The notes below the pieces were generated by a model that saw nothing but the letters and a program-made list of their open reading frames with translations, made no database searches and had not been told where the DNA came from. From contig DATJGF010000177.1 of the NCBI GenBank assembly GCA_035495315.1, positions 1-64,000 on the forward strand: 64,000 nucleotides of DNA, read 5' to 3'. Shown one piece after another: positions 43,453 through 51,134 of this stretch. The position numbers were made by a program, and so were the translations under genes. Source of the stretch: DATJGF01 sp035495315. Lineage in GTDB: Bacteria; Verrucomicrobiota; Verrucomicrobiia; Limisphaerales; UBA8199. Numbering within the stretch: position 1 is the first letter of the stretch; each line of letters begins with the position of its first letter.

Positions 43453-44544
43453 ATGAACGCCTTGCCATCGCCAGTTCCAGGTGTTTCCGATCCCACATCA
43501 ATTAACCGGCGCGCTTTTCTTGCGGCGAGTATTGGTGCGGCTGGTGTAGCGTTGACCTTCCCGCCAGCAGCCCACGCTACGGAGCGTGATTGGAGCGGTC
43601 ATCAGCCGGTGCGTTATCCTGATGCTGACATTAAGGTTCTGGACCCACGGTTTGCTAAATACAAGGTCGGCAACGCTGCCATTCAACGTCTTTGGACCGG
43701 AGCACTCTGGGCTGAGGGTTGTGCCTGGAACGCCGCTGGCCGTTACCTGGTCTGGAGTGACATTCCCAATAATCGCCAACTGAGACGAATTGATGAAGAT
43801 GGCCATGTAACCGTTTTCCGCACCGCTTCAAACAACAGCAATGGAAATACGTTTGATTTTGAGGGCCGACAACTTTCATGTGAGCACAACACACGGCGGG
43901 TAGTGCGTTACGAGCACAACGGCAGCATTAGCGTCATCGCTGATAAATGGAACGGTAAACCATTCAACGCCCCCAACGACATTGTAGTTCATGCCGATGG
44001 CGGCATTTGGTTTACAGACCCTGGATACGGCATTATGGGCAACTATGAAGGTCACAAAGCCCAATTGGAATTGAAGGAGGCGATTTATCGAGTTAATCCC
44101 TCCAGTGGCAACCTCGACCTGGTCAACGATGAAGGATACAAACCCAACGGTCTGTGTTTTTCGCCCGATTATAAATTATTGTACGTCGCCGATACAGGAG
44201 GACCTGACCCTCGCGGCATTGATGTATATGACGTCCTGGAAAGTAAGAAACTAAAGAACAAGCGACGCTTCTGCTCAATGGAGTTAAATGGCAAGCTCGG
44301 TGGCTCCGACGGTATTCGAGCGGATATTGACGGGAACATCTGGTCCGCTGCCGGTTGGGCCGGCGAAGGCTATGACGGTGTCCATATTTTCGCACCCGAT
44401 GGACAGCGCATCGGGATGATTCTGCTGCCGGAGATTTGCGCCAATATCTGTTTTGGTGGCGAAAAGCGTAATCGGTTGTTTATGGCTGCCAGCCAGTCCC
44501 TCTATGCAATTTACGTCGAAACTCAAGGTGCGCACGTGACCTAG
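43453..44544 (+). CDS. TAT-exported SMP-30/gluconolactonase-like protein
   Basis: 363 residues. NRRAFLAASIGAAGVALTFPP is a twin-arginine signal (quoted as NRRAFLAASIGAAG). The body is a six-bladed propeller of the SMP-30/gluconolaconase family: AEGCAWNAAGRYLVWSDIPN, EGRQLSCEHNTRRVVRYEHN, FNAPNDIVVHADGGIWFTDP (metal-site Asn-Asp), YKPNGLCFSPDYKLLYVADT, and GSDGIRADIDGNIWSAAGW. The Glu, Asn and Asp ligands of the catalytic calcium or zinc are present, so a secreted lactonase is probable. The start at 43453 immediately precedes the TAT region; GTG at 43438 is an alternative. It converges on the BON-domain gene. Confidence 0.88.
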   Translation: MNALPSPVPGVSDPTSINRRAFLAASIGAAGVALTFPPAAHATERDWSGHQPVRYPDADIKVLDPRFAKYKVGNAAIQRLWTGALWAEGCAWNAAGRYLVWSDIPNNRQLRRIDEDGHVTVFRTASNNSNGNTFDFEGRQLSCEHNTRRVVRYEHNGSISVIADKWNGKPFNAPNDIVVHADGGIWFTDPGYGIMGNYEGHKAQLELKEAIYRVNPSSGNLDLVNDEGYKPNGLCFSPDYKLLYVADTGGPDPRGIDVYDVLESKKLKNKRRFCSMELNGKLGGSDGIRADIDGNIWSAAGWAGEGYDGVHIFAPDGQRIGMILLPEICANICFGGEKRNRLFMAASQSLYAIYVETQGAHVT

Positions 44545-44583
44545 CCAGGTCTACATCATGCAGTGGCTCCGGCGTCGGGCGCC

Positions 44584-45213
44584 TCACCTGACCTGTAACT
44601 GGTCGTAAATAGCTTTGCCGACACCAGCCCGCTGGATGGCTGAAATCAGAGCTTCACGCTCATCTTGACCATCGACCGCACCTTTCAAGGATATGATTCC
44701 GTTCCGAACAGTTATGGTAACATCCTGAAGACCGGTGGCTGGCACAGCGTCGGTGCGCAGCTCCCGAGCAATTCTGCTGGCGGCTGGTTGGTCGTCAGGA
44801 CTCCAGGCCTGTACCCTCAGTTTCGGATAGTCGGGAACAACCACAGGTGCTGGCAATGTTACAATGGCTGGGCCCGGGGTTGCGTCCGGTGGCGCCGTTA
44901 AGTAGACCGGAACGGTTGGCGGCACGCCGTAAGTGCCCGGTGAGGGGAGTTCCACTTTCAGTTTATCTTTGAGAGCTACGACCCCTGCGGTATTGCGGAC
45001 CATCGTTTCGATTCTCTGGCGGTCCGCTTCTGTCGGCACATGGCCATCTAGCGTAACGATGCCGTGGTGCACATGCACATGGACGTGCCGTTGGTTCAAC
45101 GTAGCTCGCAAGCCGCTCTCCAATGCGTGATCGGCGTCGTGCTCATCGGCTTTACCCCAGATCCCGACAAACAATAACGAAGAAACAATAATTGAGACAG
45201 GCGTGATTCTCAT
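44584..45213 (-). CDS. Exported two-BON-domain protein
   Basis: 209 residues. Signal peptide 1-20. The first BON domain (about 28-92) has VTLDGHVPTEADRQRIETMV and the second (about 135-207) has ISLKGAVDGQDEREALISAI; each carries the central glycine and the HGIVTLDG / NGIISLKG strand. A proline-rich linker separates them. BON domains bind membranes or phospholipid surfaces, and two-BON proteins such as OsmY are periplasmic. An unusual HVHVHVHH run lies just before the first conserved strand and could bind metal. Confidence 0.85.
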   Translation of the reverse strand: MRITPVSIIVSSLLFVGIWGKADEHDADHALESGLRATLNQRHVHVHVHHGIVTLDGHVPTEADRQRIETMVRNTAGVVALKDKLKVELPSPGTYGVPPTVPVYLTAPPDATPGPAIVTLPAPVVVPDYPKLRVQAWSPDDQPAASRIARELRTDAVPATGLQDVTITVRNGIISLKGAVDGQDEREALISAIQRAGVGKAIYDQLQVR

Positions 45214-45388
45214 ACAACAGATTCCTTTCCCTCTACTGGAATGAAATATCGCTGCTCACAAGCCCAGAAAGCACTGGGGTCTATTACTCGGTAATCCGGG
45301 CCTTAATTGCTATAAGCCCATGGCCGGCTTGTTGACTGCGGGTTTTTACCCTATTCGGGCTGGCCGGGTTCCCGGTTAAATTTGTCGT

Positions 45389-46216
45389 ATGCGACCGATT
45401 TGGAAGGGCTCGATCAGCTTCGGCCTGGTGAACATCCCGGTGGGGCTCTATCCCGCCATTCGGCACAAATCCGGCCTGGATTTGCACCTGCTCCGTGACT
45501 CGGATCTAAGTCCGATACAATACAAGAAAGTTGCAGAAGCCGATGGCAAGGAAGTTCCGAAGGAACATATCGTCAAAGGATATGAACATGAAAAGGACCA
45601 GTATGTCGTGCTTACCGATGAGGATTTCCAGCGGGTCGAAATCAAATCCAATCAGACGGTCGATATTCGGGAGTTCGTCCAATTAGAGGAAATCGACGCG
45701 CGCTTTTTTGATCAACCGTATTTTCTAGCCCCCGAAAAACGTGGTGAAAAGGCCTACGCCCTCTTACGTACTGTGCTTGAAAAAACCGGCCTCACTGGTA
45801 TCGCCAAGGTGGTCCTCCGCCCCCCACGCGAGCATTTGGCGGCGGTAAAGCCATTGGATGGCGTGCTTCTGCTCGAAACCATGCATTATGCGGATGAATT
45901 GCGTGACTCGGCCGAGCTTGCGCCCCCCAAAGCATCGGTCGGCCAGAAAGAGCTCGATATGGCTGAGACTCTCGTTAAATCGATGACGTCCCGATGGGAC
46001 TCCGAGAAGTATCACGACGAGTATCGCGAATCTCTGATGAAGATTATTGAGCAGAAAGTCAAAGCCGGAGCCAAGCACATGCCCGTACCGAAACGCGCTC
46101 GCCAACCCTCCGAAAAGAAAATCATCGATTTGGCGGAACTACTGCAGCAAAGCCTCGAAAAATCCGCAGCGAAGAAACCGCGCCGCCAGCCTGCCACGCA
46201 CCGAAAGGCAGCTTAA
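45389..46216 (+). CDS. ku: Non-homologous end-joining protein Ku
   Basis: 275 residues, the usual size of bacterial Ku. It begins MRPIWKGSISFGLVNIPVGL, the family signature, and contains LSPIQYKKVAEADGKEVP, VKGYEHEKDQYVVLTDEDF and FFDQPYFLAPEKRGEKAYALL. The basic tail (after about 235) is typical of DNA-end binding. Ku forms a ring around broken ends and recruits LigD. No ligD is present in the window; the partner may lie elsewhere. It is a single gene between the BON-domain gene (divergent) and asnS. Confidence 0.94.
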   Translation: MRPIWKGSISFGLVNIPVGLYPAIRHKSGLDLHLLRDSDLSPIQYKKVAEADGKEVPKEHIVKGYEHEKDQYVVLTDEDFQRVEIKSNQTVDIREFVQLEEIDARFFDQPYFLAPEKRGEKAYALLRTVLEKTGLTGIAKVVLRPPREHLAAVKPLDGVLLLETMHYADELRDSAELAPPKASVGQKELDMAETLVKSMTSRWDSEKYHDEYRESLMKIIEQKVKAGAKHMPVPKRARQPSEKKIIDLAELLQQSLEKSAAKKPRRQPATHRKAA

Positions 46217-46352
46217 GCCAGAAAAGCGGATCTTCTGCTCCCGCATTCTCCGGTTGCGAGTCGGCAAGTGTTCGCTAATGTGTTAGCCGTTCGAAGTGAC
46301 ATACCTCAGGTCAGCGTCTGCGAGGCCCAGGTGAATTCATCGGCATTGATTC

Positions 46353-47714
46353 ATGCGCACATTGATAAAACACGTTTTGGGGTCAACCGAAGCAAAAGAC
46401 GACATCACTGTCAAAGGCTGGGTAAGAACCCGGCGCGACTCGAAAGGCTTTTCTTTCCTCGAACTTAATGACGGTTCATGCCTGGCCAACCTGCAGATTG
46501 TGGTCGACGCCGGCACCCCGGGGTGCGATCAACTGCCACATTTTACCACCGGAGCCTCTGCCGCAATACAAGGCAAGCTGGTCGCCTCACCGGCACAGGG
46601 CCAGAAATGGGAGTTGCGTGCCTCCAAGATTGAACTGATTGGGCCAGCTGATCCCGCCTATCCACTGCAGAAGAAGGGCCACACACCGGAATTTCTTCGC
46701 ACCATCGCGCATCTGCGTCCGCGTTCAAATCTTTATGGCGCGGTGTTCCGGATGCGAAGTCGGCTGGCGTTCGCGGTGCATCAGTTCTTCCAGGATCGGG
46801 ATTTTGTTTACGTACATACGCCAATCATTACCGCCAGCGATTGCGAAGGGGCAGGGGAGATGTTCCGTGTCACCAGTCTCAAAGGGAATATTGACGAGAA
46901 ACCCCAGGCTGACTTTTTTGGCAAACGCGCTTACCTCACGGTCAGCGGCCAGTTGGAAGGAGAGACCTTTGCCTGCGCCTTGTCCAACATTTATACCTTC
47001 GGTCCGACCTTTCGCGCGGAAAACTCAAACACCGCCCGCCATGCCGCCGAATTTTGGATGATCGAACCCGAAATGGCTTTCTGCGATTTGCAGGGCGACC
47101 TCGATCTGGGGGAGGAGTTTATTAAAGCAATGGCGCGATATGCCCTCGACCATTGTGGGGAGGATTTAAACCTCTTTGCGCGCTTTGTCGATAAAGGTGT
47201 TCGCGAACGTTTGACTTTCGTTGTCGAGCGACCCTTCGTTCGGGTGCCTTATACCGAGGCCATTGACATCATCAAGAAATCAGGAAAGAAGTTCGAGTTC
47301 CCGGTCGAATACGGTCTGAACCTTCAATCCGAGCACGAAAGGTTCCTAACTGAGGACCATTTCAAATCCCCGGTCAGTGTTTTCAACTACCCGCGCGAAA
47401 TAAAGCCCTTCTATATGCGTCTCAATGATGACGACAAGACCGTTACCGCGATGGACGTGCTCGTCCCTGGAATCGGAGAAGTCATCGGCGGTTCGCAACG
47501 CGAGGAGCGCTTGCACCAGCTTTTAGCCAACCTGCAGTTTCACAAGCTTAAGCCCGAGGATTATTGGTGGTACCTCGATCTCCGGAAATATGGCACAGTT
47601 CCCCATGCCGGCTTTGGGCTGGGCTTCGAACGTTTGCTCATGTTCCTCACCGGTGTGCCGAATATCCGGGATGTGATCCCCTTCGCGCGGACGCCAGGCA
47701 ACGCCGACTTCTAG
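46353..47714 (+). CDS. asnS: Asparaginyl-tRNA synthetase
   Basis: 453 residues, a class IIb synthetase. An OB-fold anticodon domain (about 17-100; TVKGWVRTRRDSKGFSFLEL) is followed by the catalytic core with motif 1 (RSRLAFAVHQFFQDRDFVYVHTP), motif 2 (TFRAENSNTARHAAEFWMIE, about 219-238) and motif 3 (GFGLGFERLLMF, about 420-431). LTVSGQLEGETFACAL and the 'SNIYTFGPTFRAENSNT' region identify AsnRS rather than AspRS. Since the organism has AsnRS, direct Asn-tRNA charging is available. No clear ribosome binding site precedes the ATG. Confidence 0.95.
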   Translation: MRTLIKHVLGSTEAKDDITVKGWVRTRRDSKGFSFLELNDGSCLANLQIVVDAGTPGCDQLPHFTTGASAAIQGKLVASPAQGQKWELRASKIELIGPADPAYPLQKKGHTPEFLRTIAHLRPRSNLYGAVFRMRSRLAFAVHQFFQDRDFVYVHTPIITASDCEGAGEMFRVTSLKGNIDEKPQADFFGKRAYLTVSGQLEGETFACALSNIYTFGPTFRAENSNTARHAAEFWMIEPEMAFCDLQGDLDLGEEFIKAMARYALDHCGEDLNLFARFVDKGVRERLTFVVERPFVRVPYTEAIDIIKKSGKKFEFPVEYGLNLQSEHERFLTEDHFKSPVSVFNYPREIKPFYMRLNDDDKTVTAMDVLVPGIGEVIGGSQREERLHQLLANLQFHKLKPEDYWWYLDLRKYGTVPHAGFGLGFERLLMFLTGVPNIRDVIPFARTPGNADF

Positions 47715-47834
47715 CCGCTATTCTTTGCAAGCCTCGCCCGTCGTTGTGCCCCCGGAGCCGCCTTTAGCCACAAGTGACGTGCTTGCCAAAATGCTCTTTT
47801 CAACAACCGGTTTAGCCGCTATCAAGAGCAGACT

Positions 47835-48797
47835 ATGCGTCACGCAACCAGAACCGCTACCCTGAGCCTCTGCCTTTTTTTCACGCTTTTTTTGATACTC
47901 TCGCCGCTGAATTCGCCTGCCGCCGATTCTGGCAAGAAGACTAAATCCAGCTATACGATTGGCATGAGCCAATGCAATCTGGGCGAGCCGTGGCGTGTCG
48001 AAATGAATGCTCAGATCAAAGCCGCTGCCGACAAACATCCCAATCTGCAAGTCGTCTTCAAAGACGCTCAAAATGATACGCTCCAGCAGCGCGCGCACGT
48101 CGAGGAATTCGTCAGCGCAGGTGTCGACCTGATCATCATCAGTCCCAAAGAAGCGCAACCGCTGACGCGACCGGTAGCAAAAGCCCTCGAGGCCGGCATC
48201 CCGGTCATTGTGTTGGATCGCCGCCTTATTGGCACCAACTACACTTGCTTTATCGGCGCCGACAATAAAAAAATCGGCCACGCTGCCGGCGATTGGATAA
48301 AAGAAAAGCTCGGCGGGAAGGGAAAGGTTGTCGAGTTGAAGGGGCTTATGACTTCCACTCCCGGACAGGATCGTAACAGTGGTTTTCGCGAAGCCATCGC
48401 CGGGAGCGGCCTTGAAATAATTTTTGAAGCCGACATGAAATGGCTGGAACCCGACGCCCGCAAAGAAATGGAGTCAGCCCTGGCTCGTTTCAGTCATATT
48501 GACTGTGTGTACGCGCACAATGACCCTGGCGCCCATGGGTCTTACCTCGCAGCCAAGGCTGCTGGACGCGAAAAGGAAATGAAATTTGTTGGGATTGATG
48601 CTTTGCCTCAGGAAGGTGTCGCTTATGTCCGACAGGGAATTCTAGATGCCACCTTTCAATATCCCACTGGTGGCGCCGAGGCCATAGACACAGCCTTAAA
48701 ACTGCTTCAAGGCGAGAAGGTCCCGAAGGAGATCACGCTCGGCTCGCGCGTTTTCGACAAAGAAACCATTGCCCAGGGTGGGCGTGAATTGAAGTGA
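47835..48797 (+). CDS. Periplasmic sugar-binding protein (RbsB-like)
   Basis: 320 residues. After a signal peptide (LFLILSPLNSPAA), it has the periplasmic binding protein type 1 fold: YTIGMSQCNLGEPWRVEMNA, VDLIIISPKEAQPLTRPVA, GIPVIVLDRRLIGTNYTCFIG, VYAHNDPGAHGSYLAA and KFVGIDALPQEGVAYVR. This subgroup binds ribose, galactose, arabinofuranose or other sugars for ABC import. No permease or ATPase genes are near, so it may serve a distant transporter or a sensor. Its stop overlaps the GTG of the GH172 gene, tying the two functionally. Confidence 0.9.
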   Translation: MRHATRTATLSLCLFFTLFLILSPLNSPAADSGKKTKSSYTIGMSQCNLGEPWRVEMNAQIKAAADKHPNLQVVFKDAQNDTLQQRAHVEEFVSAGVDLIIISPKEAQPLTRPVAKALEAGIPVIVLDRRLIGTNYTCFIGADNKKIGHAAGDWIKEKLGGKGKVVELKGLMTSTPGQDRNSGFREAIAGSGLEIIFEADMKWLEPDARKEMESALARFSHIDCVYAHNDPGAHGSYLAAKAAGREKEMKFVGIDALPQEGVAYVRQGILDATFQYPTGGAEAIDTALKLLQGEKVPKEITLGSRVFDKETIAQGGRELK

Positions 48798-50935
48798 ACG
48801 TGAAGTATCGTCACCTTTTTCTCTCATACAGTGAGATCGAGACACCATCCTGGGACGACACCCTCTTGCCCGCATCTGACAGGAGGGAGCGCAGTAACGG
48901 TTGGATTTCGGTGACTCTGCTCAGTTGCTTTTTGTTCTTTCTTGCAACGTGTCCCACCGTACTAGCGGCAGGTGACGGGACCCTCTCTTATGTGGATCTC
49001 GTTCATCGATTTACTGATCTGGAATTTCTCGCTACAATCCCTGCTCCGGGCGAAAACTGTGCCCAGTGGTCGAGTTACGATCGGCGTAGCCAGTACGATG
49101 CTGTGAAGGACACCTATATCGGGTGGGATGCCAACGGCGATGGCAACGGGGTCATTCGCAAGGAAGGAGATAGCTATGTTCTCGCGGAAATGGAGGGCCC
49201 CGGTTGCATCTGGCGTATTTGGTCGGCAACCCCCGGCCAGGGGCATGTGCGGATTTACCTGGATGGAGCGGCTCAACCAGCAGTCGACCTCCCCTTTAAA
49301 GGCTTTTTCGACGGCAAGAATGCTCCCTTCACACGACCCGCGTTGGTTCATACCGTCTCGCGCGGTTGGAATAACTATACCCCCATCCCGTACCAGAAAT
49401 CGTGCAAAATCGTCGCCGACAAGGACTGGGGCCAATACTTCCATTTCACTTATGGGACCTTTCCCACGCGCACAAAGGTTCCCACGTTCAAACGAGAGCT
49501 TAGTGCCGAAGATTACGCCGCCCTCGATCAGGCTAATGAGATCCTGAGTCGGTGCGACTCAACTCTTCCGAGTAGCCAAGCACCCAGCCAGCGATTCTCT
49601 CGTGCGCTAAGGGTTTCTGAGGGAACAAGCGCGAGGATCGCAACGTTGAAGGGACCGGCAGCCATTACCAGCCTCAGAATTAAGCTCGATTTACCTCCTT
49701 CTCCCTCGGATCGGGACTTGTTGCGCGAACTCGCTTTGCAAATCAAATGGGATGGAGAAACAACTCCGAGCGTTTGGGCACCTCTGGGCGATTTCTTTGG
49801 TGCCGCCCCGGGAGCCAACAGCTACGCCTCATACCCACTGGGATTAACCAAGGACGGCTGGTGGTACTGCAATTGGTATATGCCGTTTGCGAAAAGTGCC
49901 GAGGTGCGGCTTATCAATGATGGCAAAGGTCGGCATGGCGTGCAGTTCGAACTTATCCATCAACCGCTTTCGGTCCCAATTCAACGCTTCGCCCGGTTCC
50001 ATGCCAAATGGCATCGAGATGTGTTTCTGCCGGAAAAACCCGAACGCGCCATTGACTGGCCGATCCTCAAGAGCCAAGGGCAGGGAAGGTTTGTCGGCGT
50101 GATGCTGCACATCTGGAATCCGCGCGGCGGTTGGTGGGGTGAAGGCGATGAGAAGTTTTTTGTCGACGGCGAAAAGTTTCCTTCGACTTTCGGCACCGGG
50201 TCCGAAGATTACTTTGGCTACGCGTGGTCCAGTGGTGAGCCGTTCCAACACGCTTACCACAACCAGACGCATAACGACGGCAATAGCAAAGGCCATATCT
50301 CGGTAAATCGTTGGCACATCCCCGATGCGGTGCCGTTTCAACGCTCCTTTGAAGGATGCATCGAGAAATATTATCCCAACCAGCGCCCAACCCTCTATGC
50401 CGGTATGGCCTACTGGTACTTGGCTCCGGGAGGCGATGACCCCTATGTGCGCGTCCCCTTGAACCAACGCATCGGCTACTGGGTTCCCGTCGAAACCGTC
50501 AAAGTCAAAGGTGTCCTTGAAGGCGAAACCCTGAAGGTTCTTTCCAAGACCGCCGGCAATGCGCAGGAACAGGAACTCACTGCTTTTCAAGGCCAATGGA
50601 GCAATGATGCCCACCTCTGGTGGACTGATGCCAAGCCCGGCGACAAGTTGGAGCTGGCCCTGCCTGTGAGTAAAAGCGGCACATACCGACTCGGGATGCA
50701 GTTCACTAAAGCCCCCGATTACGGCATCGTCCAACTCTGGCTGGATGGCGAAAAACTCAGCGAACCGCTCGATTTATACCACCCGTCGGTGGCCCCTACC
50801 GGTGTGATCCCGATGGGAAAAAGGACCCTTACCGTCGGCCAGCATAAGCTTACCGTTGAGATCCTTGGCGCCAACGAGAAGGCCGTGAAAAGCTACATGT
50901 TCGGGCTCGATTACGTGAAGTTGGAACCGGAGTAG
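48794..50935 (+). CDS. Exported GH172-family (DUF2961) glycoside hydrolase
   Basis: 713 residues. A GTG at 48794 overlaps the previous stop; the N-terminal 36 residues precede a signal-like segment (VTLLSCFLFFLATCPTVLA). The catalytic jelly-roll matches DUF2961: GCIWRIWSATPGQGHVRIYL, YTPIPYQKSCKIVADKDWGQ, and GTGSEDYFGYAWSSGEPFQH (about 467-486) with conserved Glu. DUF2961 is now GH172, members of which act on alpha-D-arabinofuranosyl or fructofuranosyl links (difructose dianhydride and D-arabinan degradation). A C-terminal carbohydrate-binding-like domain (about 570-712; LAVSKSGTYRLGMQF-like) follows. The first residues may be read from a later start. Confidence 0.85.
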   Translation: MNVKYRHLFLSYSEIETPSWDDTLLPASDRRERSNGWISVTLLSCFLFFLATCPTVLAAGDGTLSYVDLVHRFTDLEFLATIPAPGENCAQWSSYDRRSQYDAVKDTYIGWDANGDGNGVIRKEGDSYVLAEMEGPGCIWRIWSATPGQGHVRIYLDGAAQPAVDLPFKGFFDGKNAPFTRPALVHTVSRGWNNYTPIPYQKSCKIVADKDWGQYFHFTYGTFPTRTKVPTFKRELSAEDYAALDQANEILSRCDSTLPSSQAPSQRFSRALRVSEGTSARIATLKGPAAITSLRIKLDLPPSPSDRDLLRELALQIKWDGETTPSVWAPLGDFFGAAPGANSYASYPLGLTKDGWWYCNWYMPFAKSAEVRLINDGKGRHGVQFELIHQPLSVPIQRFARFHAKWHRDVFLPEKPERAIDWPILKSQGQGRFVGVMLHIWNPRGGWWGEGDEKFFVDGEKFPSTFGTGSEDYFGYAWSSGEPFQHAYHNQTHNDGNSKGHISVNRWHIPDAVPFQRSFEGCIEKYYPNQRPTLYAGMAYWYLAPGGDDPYVRVPLNQRIGYWVPVETVKVKGVLEGETLKVLSKTAGNAQEQELTAFQGQWSNDAHLWWTDAKPGDKLELALPVSKSGTYRLGMQFTKAPDYGIVQLWLDGEKLSEPLDLYHPSVAPTGVIPMGKRTLTVGQHKLTVEILGANEKAVKSYMFGLDYVKLEPE

Positions 50936-50937
50936 CG

Positions 50938-51116
50938 TCAGGCGTCTCGCCTGAGTAGCAGCGGGCATCTCGCCTGCTGTAGAGCCGGGCATCTTGCCCG
51001 GCAGAAAGAATCCGTCGAAACTTATCTCCTCTGTCTGTTCCTCTGTTCTCAAGCACAGAAGGTCCAGACCCTGACGGCGAGACGCCGTCCTCCGTGTCAG
51101 GCGAGACGCCTGACAC
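50938..51116. repeat. Cluster of four hairpins sharing a GGCGagaCGCC core, at a convergent junction
   Basis: Perfect stems: TCAGGCG/CGCCTGA (50938-50954), GCCGGGC/GCCCGGC (50984-51002), GACGGCG/CGCCGTC (51073-51089) and GTGTCAGGCG/CGCCTGACAC (51094-51116). Three have three-base TCT or AGA loops. A weaker unit, GCGGGCATCTCGCCTGC, lies at about 50961-50977. They fill the 199-base gap between GH172 (plus) and the Mo-hydroxylase gene (minus). They could act as a bidirectional terminator or be a dispersed REP-like family; no gene is present. Confidence 0.85.
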
Positions 51117-51134
51117 TACACCAGATGCGTGACG

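Noticed and set aside
49844..50734. 296-codon open frame opposite the GH172 gene
   Set aside because: Antisense to a recognisable enzyme; no family similarity by eye.
50936..51134. Possible small RNA or CRISPR leader in the convergent gap
   Set aside because: The hairpins are self-complementary units with no regular spacing and no promoter-like sequence.
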